In this document: positions 43,995 to 53,064 of the stretch, piece after piece
How positions within the stretch are numbered: position 1 is the stretch's first letter
Layout: the number at the start of each line of letters is the position of its first letter
From: Clostridia bacterium
GTDB taxonomy: Bacteria; Bacillota; Clostridia; Oscillospirales; Acutalibacteraceae
Assembly: GCA_017942105.1 (NCBI GenBank)
Contig: JAGAVE010000053.1
Span: 1-64,000 of the forward strand
DNA length: 64,000 bases
Direction of reading: 5' to 3'
The notes under the pieces: model-generated
The model's input: the letters and a program-made list of their open reading frames with translations, nothing else
Databases searched by the model: none
Told to the model about the DNA's origin: nothing
Made by a program: the position numbers and the translations under genes

Positions 43995-44596
43995 TATTTA
44001 TTTACCTCACTTAATAAATTGTTTCTTCTGCTTACTTTAAGCTGTTCTGCAGAAATAATTGTTTTTATATCATCAACTGCTGACATAAGGTCATCATTGA
44101 CTACAACATAATCATACTCACATATCCTTGACAGCTCATTACAAGCAATATCAAGTCTTCTTTTGACATCCTCATCATCTTCACTGCCTCTGCCTCTAAG
44201 CCTTTTTTCAAGGACCTCTAAGCTGGGCGGCGTTAGGAATATACTCACGGCATCGGGATACATTTTTCTGATATTACCTGCACCCTGAACTTCAATCTTT
44301 AACACTACAATTTTCCCGTCTGCCAACCAATTGTCAACAGGTGCTTTCGGTGTACCGTAATAGTTATTTCCGTATTTTGCATATTCAAGCATTTTTTCGC
44401 TTTCTATTGCTGAAAGAAAAACAGATTCATCAACAAAGAGATAGTCAATTCCATCAACTTCGTTTTCTCTTCGTTTTCTTGTAGTCATTGAAACAGACTG
44501 AACAATTCCTAAATCAAGCTTAAAAAGCTCAGCTAAAACGGTATCTTTACCTGAACCTGACGGACCTGAGAGAACTATAAGCATTCCTTCTTTAAG
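43994..44596 (-). CDS. gmk: Guanylate kinase
   Basis: About 200 aa. P-loop GPSGSGKDT, the GMP-binding [16 protein letters not shown] and [13 protein letters not shown], and the lid [16 protein letters not shown] are all present. I choose the ATG at 44596 because GAGGAGG lies nine bases upstream; the longest frame adds 13 codons that lie within remA. The enzyme makes GDP from GMP and also affects (p)ppGpp metabolism. Confidence 0.96.
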   Translation of the reverse strand, partial: LKEGMLIVLSGPSGSGKDTVLAELFKLDLGIVQSVSMTTRKRRENEVDGIDYLFVDESVFLSAIESEKMLEYAKYGNNYYGTPKAPVDNWLADGKIVVLKIEVQGAGNIRKMYPDAVSIFLTPPSLEVLEKRLRGRGSEDDEDVKRRLDIACNELSRICEYDYVVVNDDLMSAVDDIKTIISAEQLKVSRRNNLLSEVNK

Positions 44597-44864
44597 CATC
44601 CTCTTCATCCTCCTCGTATTCCTTTTCTTCATCAAGCCTGTTAGCTACGGTTTCAGCCTGGAGATATGTAAGAATTACCTGATCGCAGTCAGTAATTATT
44701 ACAGCACGCGTTCTTCTTCCATGAGTAGCATCAATCAGCGTTCCGTTTTCTTTACAGACCTGAATAATTCTTTTTATCGGAGCAGATTCGGGGCTTATAA
44801 TCGCTATGATGCGTTCAGCATTAACCATATTACCAAAACCAATGTTGATTAACTTCATAATCAA
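44592..44864 (-). CDS. remA: RemA-like regulator (DUF370)
   Basis: A 90-aa protein of the RemA/YlzA family. The conserved core [24 protein letters not shown]... and the GRRTRAVI stretch are visible. In B. subtilis RemA is a DNA-binding activator of matrix and osmoprotection genes; many other species keep it between yicC and gmk, as here. The C-terminal acidic tail ([12 protein letters not shown]) is an extension of unclear role. Confidence 0.93.
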   Translation of the reverse strand: MIMKLINIGFGNMVNAERIIAIISPESAPIKRIIQVCKENGTLIDATHGRRTRAVIITDCDQVILTYLQAETVANRLDEEKEYEEDEEDA

Positions 44865-44871
44865 TGCCCCC

Positions 44872-45750
44872 TTATTCTATATTCTGAACCTGTTCGCGGA
44901 TTTTCTCTACTTCAGACTTAATATCAAGAACACAACGGGCAATGTCAACATCACTTGCCTTTGAGCCGATTGTGTTTGCTTCCCTGTTAATCTCTTGAAC
45001 AAGAAAGTCCATCTTTCTTCCGATTGCTTCATCTGAATCAAAGAAACCTTTGAGCTGATCGATGTGGCTTCTTAATCTGACTGTTTCCTCAGCAACAGCA
45101 ATCTTATCAGCATAAATTGCAGCCTCTGTAAGGATTCGTGTTTCATCAACATTAACCGACCCGATTACCTCCTGCATTCTTGTAAGAAGCTTCTGGGTAT
45201 ACTCTTTAACTGTTTCCGGTGACCTGGACTCAACATACTTAACCTTATCGAGAATAATGTCTGCGCGAGAACAGATATCGTCACGAAGTCTCTCGCCCTC
45301 AACCTCGCGCATTTCAATAAATTTATCTACAGCCGATTCTGCAACACTCTTTACCGCATTCCATATCTTATCTTCATCAGCCTCTTCTTTTCTGATAAGC
45401 AAAACATCGTTAAAACGCGCAAGAATACCGGCGTTAAGATTGTTTTCAATTCCATATACTTCAGAAAGAGTTTCAAACGCTTCTGCATAGCCTTTCGCAA
45501 GAGAATGATTTACTTCAACAACAACATTGTCATCCTCAAGGTTGTCCACCTGGACATAACATTCGATTTTACCGCGAGAAACCCTTGACTGAACATAGCT
45601 TTTAAGTTTTTCATCGAGAAATCCGTATATTCTGGGTGTTCTTGATGAAAAATCAAAATACCTATGATTAACACTCTTGATCTCAACGGTTATATTCATT
45701 GAGTCAATGGTCTGCTGACTGCGACCGTAACCTGTCATACTTCTAATCAT
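44872..45750 (-). CDS. YicC/YloC family endoribonuclease
   Basis: A 292-aa protein with the family start [12 protein letters not shown] and the C-terminal DUF1732 region ([22 protein letters not shown]). E. coli YicC is a metal-dependent endoribonuclease implicated in small-RNA decay; B. subtilis YloC is the positional equivalent. First gene of the conserved yloC-remA-gmk-rpoZ block. Confidence 0.94.
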   Translation of the reverse strand: MIRSMTGYGRSQQTIDSMNITVEIKSVNHRYFDFSSRTPRIYGFLDEKLKSYVQSRVSRGKIECYVQVDNLEDDNVVVEVNHSLAKGYAEAFETLSEVYGIENNLNAGILARFNDVLLIRKEEADEDKIWNAVKSVAESAVDKFIEMREVEGERLRDDICSRADIILDKVKYVESRSPETVKEYTQKLLTRMQEVIGSVNVDETRILTEAAIYADKIAVAEETVRLRSHIDQLKGFFDSDEAIGRKMDFLVQEINREANTIGSKASDVDIARCVLDIKSEVEKIREQVQNIE

Positions 45751-45761
45751 AACAATACCTC

Positions 45762-46130
45762 TTATTTTCCTTTACAGCAACTTCCTTGAAGAAGAGACGG
45801 TATATCACCCTTATAAGTTCCTTCTTCCAATTCAAAACCAAGCGTCACAGCAACATCAACGCCTTTATCTGATTTGAATTCAGCTATATAAACATTACGG
45901 TTTCCACCAAAATTCAATGCACTGCGAATGAGCCCCTCAATGGTCTCAGTATCATTGTCATAAACATCAACAGACAGTATTTCCATTGAATATCCATTCA
46001 ACCTGAATGCACACTTGCCGCATTCTTTACCGTTATCAGACAAATCATATCCGATATAACCATTTACAGTTTCATCCTCACAAAACGGAGCGCCCAGTTC
46101 TTTAAAATTAACAGGTAAAAATTTAAGCAT
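45762..46130 (-). CDS. Unrecognised 122-aa protein with C-terminal cysteines
   Basis: The start at 46130 (MLKFLPVNFKEL) has AGGAG six to seven bases before it; the frame runs nine codons further into the rluB end. The protein alternates strands and helices (NGYIGYDL, KCAFRLNGYSMEILSVDV, IRSALNFGGNRNVYIAEF) in an order that recalls a shortened GNAT fold, but the acetyl-CoA loop is not evident. It ends in GSCCKGK. I do not recognise a characterised family. Position between rluB and yicC suggests co-expression with RNA-modifying genes. Confidence 0.75.
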   Translation of the reverse strand: MLKFLPVNFKELGAPFCEDETVNGYIGYDLSDNGKECGKCAFRLNGYSMEILSVDVYDNDTETIEGLIRSALNFGGNRNVYIAEFKSDKGVDVAVTLGFELEEGTYKGDIPSLLQGSCCKGK

Positions 46131-46140
46131 ATCCAAGCTC

Positions 46141-46884
46141 CTAAAACTTATTAACACGCATTCCCGATGATACCTTTAGACGGTGCACCTCATCTTCGGT
46201 AAGATTTCTCCATTTACCCTGAGGAAGCATACCAAGCTTAACTGAACCAATATGGGTTCTTTTCAGACGAGCAACCTCAAGTCCCAAAGCTTCGCACATA
46301 CGGCGAATCTGGCGGTTTCTGCCTTCATGCAATATTATCTCGAGCACAACGCGATTTTCTGATTTGTCAATAATATGAGCATCTGCCGGAGCAGTTTTTC
46401 TGCCGTCGATTTCAATGCCTTCATTAAAAGCAAAGAGCTGATCTTCGGTTATATTCGGCCTTATTGTTACTCTGTAGGTCTTAGGAACATGCTTTGACGG
46501 ATGAGTAAGGTGATTTGCAAACTCACCGTCGTTAGTCATAATAAGAAGACCTTCAGAATCTCTATCCAACCTGCCGACAGGATACACGCGTGCGCCAACA
46601 TCCTTTACAAGCTCAGCTACGCACTTCCTGCCCATTTCATCTTCCATTGTGGTTATAAATCCTCTCGGCTTATGAAGCATAATATAATAAAGCTTCTTAG
46701 AGGATACAATTTTTTTGCCGCTTACCGTAACGGTATCACGCTTTGGATCTACTTTATCTCCGAGTCCTGCAATCTTACCGTTAACCTTTACCTTGCCCGC
46801 AAGAATCATCTCTTCCGATTTTCTTCTTGAAGCTACAGCACACTGCGACAAATATTTTTGAAGTCTGATTCTATCATCAGTCAT
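46141..46884 (-). CDS. rluB: Ribosomal large-subunit pseudouridine synthase (RluB/RsuA family)
   Basis: A 247-aa enzyme with an N-terminal S4 RNA-binding domain (RLQKYLSQCAVASRRKSEEMI) and the RsuA-type catalytic domain. The catalytic Asp is in VGRLDRDSEGLL, followed by GRNRQIRRMCEALG. In B. subtilis rluB is close to scpAB, dacB and spmAB; the order dacF-rluB after scpAB here is comparable. Confidence 0.95.
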   Translation of the reverse strand: MTDDRIRLQKYLSQCAVASRRKSEEMILAGKVKVNGKIAGLGDKVDPKRDTVTVSGKKIVSSKKLYYIMLHKPRGFITTMEDEMGRKCVAELVKDVGARVYPVGRLDRDSEGLLIMTNDGEFANHLTHPSKHVPKTYRVTIRPNITEDQLFAFNEGIEIDGRKTAPADAHIIDKSENRVVLEIILHEGRNRQIRRMCEALGLEVARLKRTHIGSVKLGMLPQGKWRNLTEDEVHRLKVSSGMRVNKF

Positions 46885-46901
46885 AAATACTCTCCTATAA
46901 T

Positions 46902-47951
46902 TTACGATACACTCTCTGCCGTTACAACAGGCTCAGTGTCAACTGCTACACCGTTAAGGTAATACACACAATTACCAACAACCGTATTTTCTCTAACTGG
47001 GGCATAAAGAAACTTGTTTAAAAAAACTTTATATGTCACTTTAGCACCGCTTTTGAATGAGTAGTTATGCTCTCTCAGGTTAATCCTTACCTTGTCTGCA
47101 ACCGCGCCAACAACCGGCAGATATGCAGGTATATCAGCACGAACGGATCCGTTTTTTAAAACACTGAATCCGTAATCCAAAAGCTTTTTATGATCATTCC
47201 AATCATCAGGAGCATTAAGAGTTACTGCAACGAGCTCAGATGATTCTTTTTTCGCATAAGAAACAAGACATCTTCCGCTTTTTTTGGTAAAACCCGTTTT
47301 AATTCCAAGCGCATAATCATAATATTTCAGCAATTTATTATGATTATAAAGTGTTCGCTTTTGCGGTGGGTTTCCAAATGTAAGCGAAGCGCTCTGAGCC
47401 GAACAGACCGCAACAAACTTAGGGTTTCTGACCGCTTCTGCTCCTAACAAAGCCATATCATAGGCAGTTGAATAGTGCTCATCACTATCAAGACCCGAAG
47501 GTGTTACAAAGTTGGTATTATCCATACCAATCTCTTCAGCCCTTTTATTCATCATATCAGAAAAAGCTTCAACACTTCCGCCAAGAAATACAGCAACAAC
47601 ATTAGCAGCATCGTTACCCGACGAAAGCATCATACCATACAAAAGCTCATCCAACGAAACGCTGTCTCCGTCAACAAGACCCATCGAAGTGCCTTCGACT
47701 CTCAACATAGCATCAGATACAATGATTTCACTTTGAAGTTTACCTGATTCAATCGCAAGCAAAGATGTCATAATTTTAGTTGTGCTTGCCATAGAATGGC
47801 GCATATCAGCGTTTTTCGAATAAAGAATTTCACCCGTATAAACATTAATGACAACAGCACACTCAGCCGAAAGATTCAAGGTTTGAGAAGCAGAAACTTT
47901 CAGCACAGACATAGAGAGAATAACACAAATTGATATTAATTTTTTAAGCAT
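46902..47951 (-). CDS. D-alanyl-D-alanine carboxypeptidase (DacF/DacB type)
   Basis: About 349 aa, secreted (signal LISICVILSMSVLKVSA). Active-site SxxK is in HSMASTTKIM, SxN in MLSSGNDAAN, and KTG in LGIKTGFTKKSG. A C-terminal beta domain (from about 260) is typical of low-molecular-weight PBPs. Start at 47951 has AGGTGG five to six bases upstream. The location beside gerW and scpAB suggests a sporulation-linked enzyme that sets cortex cross-linking, though vegetative DacA remains possible. Confidence 0.93.
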   Translation of the reverse strand: MLKKLISICVILSMSVLKVSASQTLNLSAECAVVINVYTGEILYSKNADMRHSMASTTKIMTSLLAIESGKLQSEIIVSDAMLRVEGTSMGLVDGDSVSLDELLYGMMLSSGNDAANVVAVFLGGSVEAFSDMMNKRAEEIGMDNTNFVTPSGLDSDEHYSTAYDMALLGAEAVRNPKFVAVCSAQSASLTFGNPPQKRTLYNHNKLLKYYDYALGIKTGFTKKSGRCLVSYAKKESSELVAVTLNAPDDWNDHKKLLDYGFSVLKNGSVRADIPAYLPVVGAVADKVRINLREHNYSFKSGAKVTYKVFLNKFLYAPVRENTVVGNCVYYLNGVAVDTEPVVTAESVS

Positions 47952-48002
47952 ACAAACCACCTGCCCGTAAATTATATGCGGACAGAGGTTGTACTATTTA
48001 AA

Positions 48003-48422
48003 TTATTCAGCGTCTTCGAAAACAGAATCCACTACTTCGGTAGTTTTATCAGTCTTGAACTTTGAAACAACATCCGTAACCTTATTAACAACATCGGGTA
48101 CCATGCTGATAATTCTTTCTGCCTGATTTTCGGGACCTTCTGAAATATACTTAACACTTACTTCGCCATCTTTGATAACAAGGAAAGCAACCGGAGAAAT
48201 TGTCACACCGGCACCGCCTCCACCGCCAAAGAGTTCTTTTGAAGACTTGGTCGGGAAATCAGTACCACCTGAAGCAAAACCATATGTAACCTTTGAAATC
48301 GGAATGATTCTGATTCCTTCACCTGCGTCAATAGCATCGCCGACGATTGTCTGGCAATCAACCATTTCCTTAATTCTGTCAATAGCTGTAGCTAAAATTC
48401 CTGATGCTGACTGTTCTTTCAT
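48003..48422 (-). CDS. GerW/YtfJ family sporulation protein
   Basis: A 139-aa protein with the family features GEGIRIIPISKVTYGFASGG and the Gly-rich GGGGGAGVTISPVAFLVI. In B. subtilis YtfJ (GerW) is a forespore-made protein needed for normal germination. It overlaps the DUF2953 gene by four bases; the ytfI(DUF2953)-ytfJ pair is conserved in spore formers. Confidence 0.93.
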   Translation of the reverse strand: MKEQSASGILATAIDRIKEMVDCQTIVGDAIDAGEGIRIIPISKVTYGFASGGTDFPTKSSKELFGGGGGAGVTISPVAFLVIKDGEVSVKYISEGPENQAERIISMVPDVVNKVTDVVSKFKTDKTTEVVDSVFEDAE

Positions 48423-49123
48423 TGTTCTTGTCCGCCTTTCAAATTATTATTTTTCTTTTTAGCCTTGAAATATGCAAGTAAAGCCTTGAAAAGCCTTACA
48501 ACAAGCCGGAATACTAAAGCAATACCGGCATTGATTACTTTTCTTGGAATGAGTGCAATTGTAGTTTCGAACTCACCCTTCGTCTTTTCACCGCAATAAT
48601 CTGCCCATATATTAACATCATAGTCTTTAACTCGACAAGATGAGCAAATGTATCCTAAAGGAGGATATATCATCTGGCAGAATTTTCCGTATTTGATTGC
48701 AGTCTGCGCCGCATCACCCTCAGTAACCCAAATTCTGAGTCTCAGCCTTTTTATGTAAAAGCTTCTGATAAAAGCTTTTGTAAATTGGCCGAGATATGAA
48801 GCACAGTTGTTAATAAGATCTACTATTCCGAGTACACCTTGATCTTCATAGAAAATCTTAATAGGGTTATCACCCTTTTCTTTTACTTCGGACGGCTTTT
48901 CTTCCTGTGGCTCTTCCTTCTTCTCTTTTTCCTTTTTAGGTTTCTTAGGCTTCTTTTCTTTTTTCTTTTTGTTTTCATCCTTAGGAAGAATGTTAATTTT
49001 TACAAAAAGCCATGAAATCTTCAGTTTGAAAGTTTCAATATACTCCATATCGACAACAACGGGTATACTCAACAAAAGAATAAAGAACAACACAATGCCG
49101 AGAATTACAAACAATGCCGTCAC
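48419..49123 (-). CDS. DUF2953 protein (YtfI-like)
   Basis: A 234-aa protein with an N-terminal membrane helix (TALFVILGIVLFFILLLSIPVVV), a very Lys/Glu/Pro-rich segment (about residues 50-85), and the DUF2953 core with GDAAQTAIKYGKF and a C-terminal hydrophobic, basic tail. It is usually found next to gerW in spore formers. Function unknown; a sporulation role is inferred from context. Confidence 0.9.
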   Translation of the reverse strand: MTALFVILGIVLFFILLLSIPVVVDMEYIETFKLKISWLFVKINILPKDENKKKKEKKPKKPKKEKEKKEEPQEEKPSEVKEKGDNPIKIFYEDQGVLGIVDLINNCASYLGQFTKAFIRSFYIKRLRLRIWVTEGDAAQTAIKYGKFCQMIYPPLGYICSSCRVKDYDVNIWADYCGEKTKGEFETTIALIPRKVINAGIALVFRLVVRLFKALLAYFKAKKKNNNLKGGQEQ

Positions 49124-49134
49124 AGACCCACCCC

Positions 49135-49764
49135 CTATTCAACATCTTCAATTATATGTATTTCACCTGTAATTGCAGTATTTTCAATAATTTTGCCGTC
49201 ATCAAGATTGATTTCAAGCTGATTGGGCAACTCATCGGTTTTAGGTAAATCTTCATGGTTCGGAAGCTCAGGAAGCTCCGATAAATTATTGACACAAAAG
49301 CATTTCAAAAACTCAGGAGTCGTACCGTAAATCAACGGTCTTCCCGGAAGTTCAAGTCTGCCGCGCTCTTCAACGAGACCTTTTAAAATAAGGGTTTGAA
49401 TTACGCCCGAACAATCAACACCTCTCACCTGCTCTATAAATGCTTTTGTTACCGGTTGGTTATATGCAATAACTGCAAGAACTTCAAAAGCAGCATTTGA
49501 AAGAGGAGCATTTTTCTTAATTTCAAGCACCGCGCGAACCTGCTGTGCATATTCCTGACGGGTACAAAGCTGATAAAGTTCATCCATTTTTACAAGACAG
49601 ATTCCACTACCAGTTTCATCCAAAACAGACTTTAATTCAACTAAAGCCTCGATAACCAGGTCTTTCTCAACCTCGAGAGCTTCAACGATTCTGTCAATTT
49701 CAAGCGGCTCACCTGCCGCAAACAAAATCGCTTCAACAGCAGCTTGCAATTCATTCATTTTCAT
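49135..49764 (-). CDS. scpB: Segregation and condensation protein B
   Basis: About 209 aa. Two winged-helix domains with the conserved AAVEAILFAAGEPL start and AFEVLAVIAYNQPVTKAFIEQVRGVD. With ScpA and SMC it forms the bacterial condensin. I place the start at the ATG at 49764, which overlaps the end of scpA by 14 bases and has GGAGG 12 bases before; an ATG two codons later is equally possible. The longer frame is inside scpA. The C-terminal 45 residues are an acidic extension. Confidence 0.95.
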   Translation of the reverse strand: MKMNELQAAVEAILFAAGEPLEIDRIVEALEVEKDLVIEALVELKSVLDETGSGICLVKMDELYQLCTRQEYAQQVRAVLEIKKNAPLSNAAFEVLAVIAYNQPVTKAFIEQVRGVDCSGVIQTLILKGLVEERGRLELPGRPLIYGTTPEFLKCFCVNNLSELPELPNHEDLPKTDELPNQLEINLDDGKIIENTAITGEIHIIEDVE

Positions 49765-50503
49765 CTGCGTAGTGTTCCTCCACATCAAAGTTAATATCCG
49801 AATCAACCATTTCGACCTCAAGGTCTCCCTCAACTTCAGTCAAAACAATTTTTTTATCCTTTGTCAATGACAATAACGCAAGAAATGTTGCAACCATTTC
49901 CGAACGAGACTCTGCTTTTTCAAAAAAAGTTTTGAAACGCTGTTTTTTGCCACGGAAAAGCTTGTCCATAATAAAACCGACACGCTCTTTAATCGGAACG
50001 ATCTTATGTGCAACTATTCCTGAAAAAGCTTCGATCGGAGGCGGTAAATTGCGCTTTCCGCGACCTACGGCAGCAAGATAGGCCTTAATCAGTTCAAAAG
50101 GCTCATGCAACCTTGTGTACGTCATATCAGGTGCAAATTTTTCGGGTTTTCTTGAAATAAAATCAAATCCATCGGCTTTTTCTGCAAGCTTCTGAGCCAT
50201 AAGCTTGCAATCCTTATATTCAGAAAGCTCACCTTGAAGCTCAGTTTTTAAGGCATCCGCTTCTTCCTCATGAACAGGTAAGAGTGAAACGGTCTTAATA
50301 TATACGAGTCTTGCAGCCATTTCCAAAAATTCACTGGCAACCTCCATATCCTCTTCCTGCATCTGCCTGACATAGTCAAGATACTGTTCAACAAGAAGAA
50401 GAATAGGTATATCATTGATGTCAATTTTATGTTTACTGATAAGATGAAGGAGAAGATCCATAGGGCCTTCAAACACATCTAATTTATATGAAATAGTTTC
50501 CAT
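49751..50503 (-). CDS. scpA: Segregation and condensation protein A
   Basis: A 250-aa kleisin with the family start YKLDVFEGPMDLLLHLI and HKIDINDIPI, a central linker and a C-terminal winged helix (VATFLALLSLTKDKKI). It bridges SMC heads and ScpB. Gene order M50 protease-scpA-scpB is common in Clostridia. Confidence 0.96.
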   Translation of the reverse strand: METISYKLDVFEGPMDLLLHLISKHKIDINDIPILLLVEQYLDYVRQMQEEDMEVASEFLEMAARLVYIKTVSLLPVHEEEADALKTELQGELSEYKDCKLMAQKLAEKADGFDFISRKPEKFAPDMTYTRLHEPFELIKAYLAAVGRGKRNLPPPIEAFSGIVAHKIVPIKERVGFIMDKLFRGKKQRFKTFFEKAESRSEMVATFLALLSLTKDKKIVLTEVEGDLEVEMVDSDINFDVEEHYADENE

Positions 50504-50513
50504 ACACTGCCCC

Positions 50514-51191
50514 TTAAAGAATATTGATTAGTATCGAAGCAAAGAATTCGTAAACCTTAGCAGTAAGCATTGAAAGCGGTTCAGATAAAATACCCGTAAA
50601 CAATAAAAGCATTATTGCCAGCGAAATATATCTTTCATACTTCATAATTGTGAAATAATACTTTGTGGGTAAAACTGCAAAAAGAATTCTTGAACCGTCA
50701 AGCGGAGGAACCGGTATCAGATTAAACACTGCCAGGTTGATGTTTATTAATGTTACTATCTGAAAGAACAAGTAAGCAGAGAAAGCAAAAAGATTATCCA
50801 TGTCAAAAAACTTAACAGTTAAAACCATAAAAAGCATTGATATAAATGCCATAAGAAGATTTGACAGCGGACCAGCTAAAGCGATAAGTGCCATTCCAAC
50901 CTTTTTGTTTTTCATTTTAACATTTCTTACATTTACAGGCACCGGTTCGGCGTATCCGAAGCCAACAAGAAGAATCATCAAAGCACCAAACCAATTTATA
51001 TGTGCAAAAGGATTAATTGTAAGTCGACCCTTTAATTTAGCGGTTCCGTCACCAAGCTTATATGCAATAAAAGCATGTGCAAATTCATGAACAGGAGCTG
51101 TGCAGAACACTACGAAAGCACAGGCAAAAATCTGTATAATTATCTGTGTAATGTCAATATCTCCGCCACTTCGTAACAAACTTAATAACAT
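50514..51191 (-). CDS. Site-2 protease family (M50) membrane metalloprotease
   Basis: A 225-aa integral membrane protein with about six helices. The zinc motif is VHEFAHAFIAYKLGD (HExxH) and the third ligand is in the FNLIPVPPLDGSRI segment. This short form without PDZ domain is the YwhC/Rip type found beside scpAB in many Firmicutes. The substrate is unknown, and it differs in size from SpoIVFB. Confidence 0.94.
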   Translation of the reverse strand: MLLSLLRSGGDIDITQIIIQIFACAFVVFCTAPVHEFAHAFIAYKLGDGTAKLKGRLTINPFAHINWFGALMILLVGFGYAEPVPVNVRNVKMKNKKVGMALIALAGPLSNLLMAFISMLFMVLTVKFFDMDNLFAFSAYLFFQIVTLININLAVFNLIPVPPLDGSRILFAVLPTKYYFTIMKYERYISLAIMLLLFTGILSEPLSMLTAKVYEFFASILINIL

Positions 51192-51203
51192 AAAATACTC
51201 CTT

Positions 51204-52046
51204 TTACTTAAAAGCGGTTACAATTCGCTGCAAACCGTTGAAATCATAAAGCACTTCACATTTATCACAATATTTCGAAAAAAGCGCTTTTATATAATCC
51301 CCCTGAGTTTCACCGCATTCAACAAACATAGCTGTACCGTTCTGAAGATATTCCTTTAACCAGAAGTCAGCAAGAATCCTATAAAAATCATACCCGTCAT
51401 TTCCTCCGTCAAGTGCAGTTACAGGTTCATTACGGACTTCATCAGACAAACTTTTAATTTCTTTACTGATGATATACGGCGGATTCGAAACTATAAGGTC
51501 AGGTATAATGCCGCCGATTACATTTTTGTCAAAAATATCGCCTTTAACAGCAAAAACATTATCAATACCATTCAAAGTAATGTTTCTTTTTAGGTATGAA
51601 AAAGCTTCATCATATTTTTCAACAGCATAAACCCTCGCCTTTGGAAAAAGCTTTGCAATACTAATCGCTATACAACCACTACCCGAGCAAAAATCAACAA
51701 TAACAGGAGTTCTATTTGCAACAAGAAAATCTTTGGCAAGTTCTACGAGCATCTCTGTTTCGGGACGCGGAATCAGAACTCCTTCTCCAACGAAAAACTC
51801 GTTATCCATAAACGCCCACTTGCCTAAAATATACTGAAGCGGTTCTCCGTTTTTTCGTCGTTCTATAAGATTTAAATAGATTTTTTGAATCTGCTCTTCG
51901 GCTTTCTGAGAACGAATCATAAAGAAACGGGTTGTATCGATATTCAATGACGCTTCGATCAAACAGCGAGCATCAAACTCAGGGTCCTCAATATTGTTGC
52001 TTTTCAGTATATCGATCCCCGTACGATATAAATCATTTATCGTCAT
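51204..52046 (-). CDS. prmC: Release factor glutamine methyltransferase PrmC
   Basis: About 280 aa. It has an N-terminal helical substrate-binding domain and a Rossmann methyltransferase domain with VDFCSGSGCIAI and the catalytic SNPPYI. It methylates the GGQ glutamine of peptide release factors. I place the start at the ATG at 52046 (MTINDLYRTGIDIL), overlapping the yqhQ stop by 14 bases; the frame extends 31 codons upstream within yqhQ but without homology to the family. Confidence 0.95.
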   Translation of the reverse strand: MTINDLYRTGIDILKSNNIEDPEFDARCLIEASLNIDTTRFFMIRSQKAEEQIQKIYLNLIERRKNGEPLQYILGKWAFMDNEFFVGEGVLIPRPETEMLVELAKDFLVANRTPVIVDFCSGSGCIAISIAKLFPKARVYAVEKYDEAFSYLKRNITLNGIDNVFAVKGDIFDKNVIGGIIPDLIVSNPPYIISKEIKSLSDEVRNEPVTALDGGNDGYDFYRILADFWLKEYLQNGTAMFVECGETQGDYIKALFSKYCDKCEVLYDFNGLQRIVTAFK

Positions 52047-53064
52047 TTTCTGTTTCTCTCTCAACCGATCCACTTTCCTCGGATTCATCAGAAGCTTTGT
52101 TAATTTCACTAATGTTCTCTTTTTCCATTCCGAGAGCAACCTTTAAAGAAAGTATACCAACTTCAATGATATCATCTGTAGGCTCCTTTGTTGTTATTCT
52201 CTGCATCAGAGTACCGGGAGCTGAAATAATCTTCGTCAGAATATTATCATGCTTTCCTGCAAGGCGTATCAGCTCATATCCAACACTCATAATCAACGGA
52301 AGAATAAGTATTTTTATACCCATCCAAATCCAACGCATATTTTCGTCTCTCAGCCACGGCCAGATAACAACAACAGCAGTCGAAACAACAATACTGACAA
52401 TAAGAGAAAGGAAAATAAAACTCGTTCCGCAACGGGGATGGAATCTCTTCTGTTTTCTGACATTTTCAACAGTTAATTCAAGACCTTTTTCATAGCAAAA
52501 AATCGACTTATGCTCAGCACCGTGATACATAAATAGCCTTTTAATATCCTTCATCAAAGATGTCAAATACATATATGTTATAAAAATTATAATTCTCATA
52601 ACACCTTCAATGGCAGGTTTCCATGTATTCGCACTTTCACCGAGTATCAGATCGGCTACAAAAGACGGTAACCACATAAATAAAACAAATCCAAGTGCTA
52701 TAGCAATAACCATAGCGATTACGCCGATAACAGCCATCATCTTAGGACCGAAATGGTCTGTAAGCCATTTATCAAGCTTGGACATTTCCTCCTCACCGTC
52801 ATCTTCAAGTACCGTTGTTTTTTCTGCAGACTCCATCAGGCATTTATATCCGAAAATCATCTGCTCGACAAAATTAACCGGTCCTCTGATAAAAGGAATG
52901 CGGAAAAATTTATACTTGTCTCTGAGTAATCTTACTTTTTTTAGTTGCGTTTCGATTCTTCCGTCAGGCAGTCGGAGTGCCATAGCAGTTCCTTCAGGAC
53001 CTTGCATCATTATGCCTTCCATAAGGGCCTGTCCGCCTACGCTGTGTTTTTTATTATCAGGCAT
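52033..53064 (-). CDS. DUF1385 membrane protein YqhQ
   Basis: A 343-aa protein with the family signature VGGQALMEGIMMQGP at the N-terminus, a FRIPFIRGPVNF segment, several membrane helices, and the conserved YHGAEHKSIFCYE with potential metal or catalytic His. The YqhQ family frequently neighbours prmC and rpmE. Its function is unknown. It overlaps the histidine kinase gene by eight bases. Confidence 0.94.
   Translation of the reverse strand: MPDNKKHSVGGQALMEGIMMQGPEGTAMALRLPDGRIETQLKKVRLLRDKYKFFRIPFIRGPVNFVEQMIFGYKCLMESAEKTTVLEDDGEEEMSKLDKWLTDHFGPKMMAVIGVIAMVIAIALGFVLFMWLPSFVADLILGESANTWKPAIEGVMRIIIFITYMYLTSLMKDIKRLFMYHGAEHKSIFCYEKGLELTVENVRKQKRFHPRCGTSFIFLSLIVSIVVSTAVVVIWPWLRDENMRWIWMGIKILILPLIMSVGYELIRLAGKHDNILTKIISAPGTLMQRITTKEPTDDIIEVGILSLKVALGMEKENISEINKASDESEESGSVERETENDDK

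Noticed and set aside
47961..48002. TATAAT box upstream of the carboxypeptidase gene as a promoter
   Set aside because: A -10-like sequence exists but no acceptable -35 or clear sporulation sigma pattern is found at the right distance.
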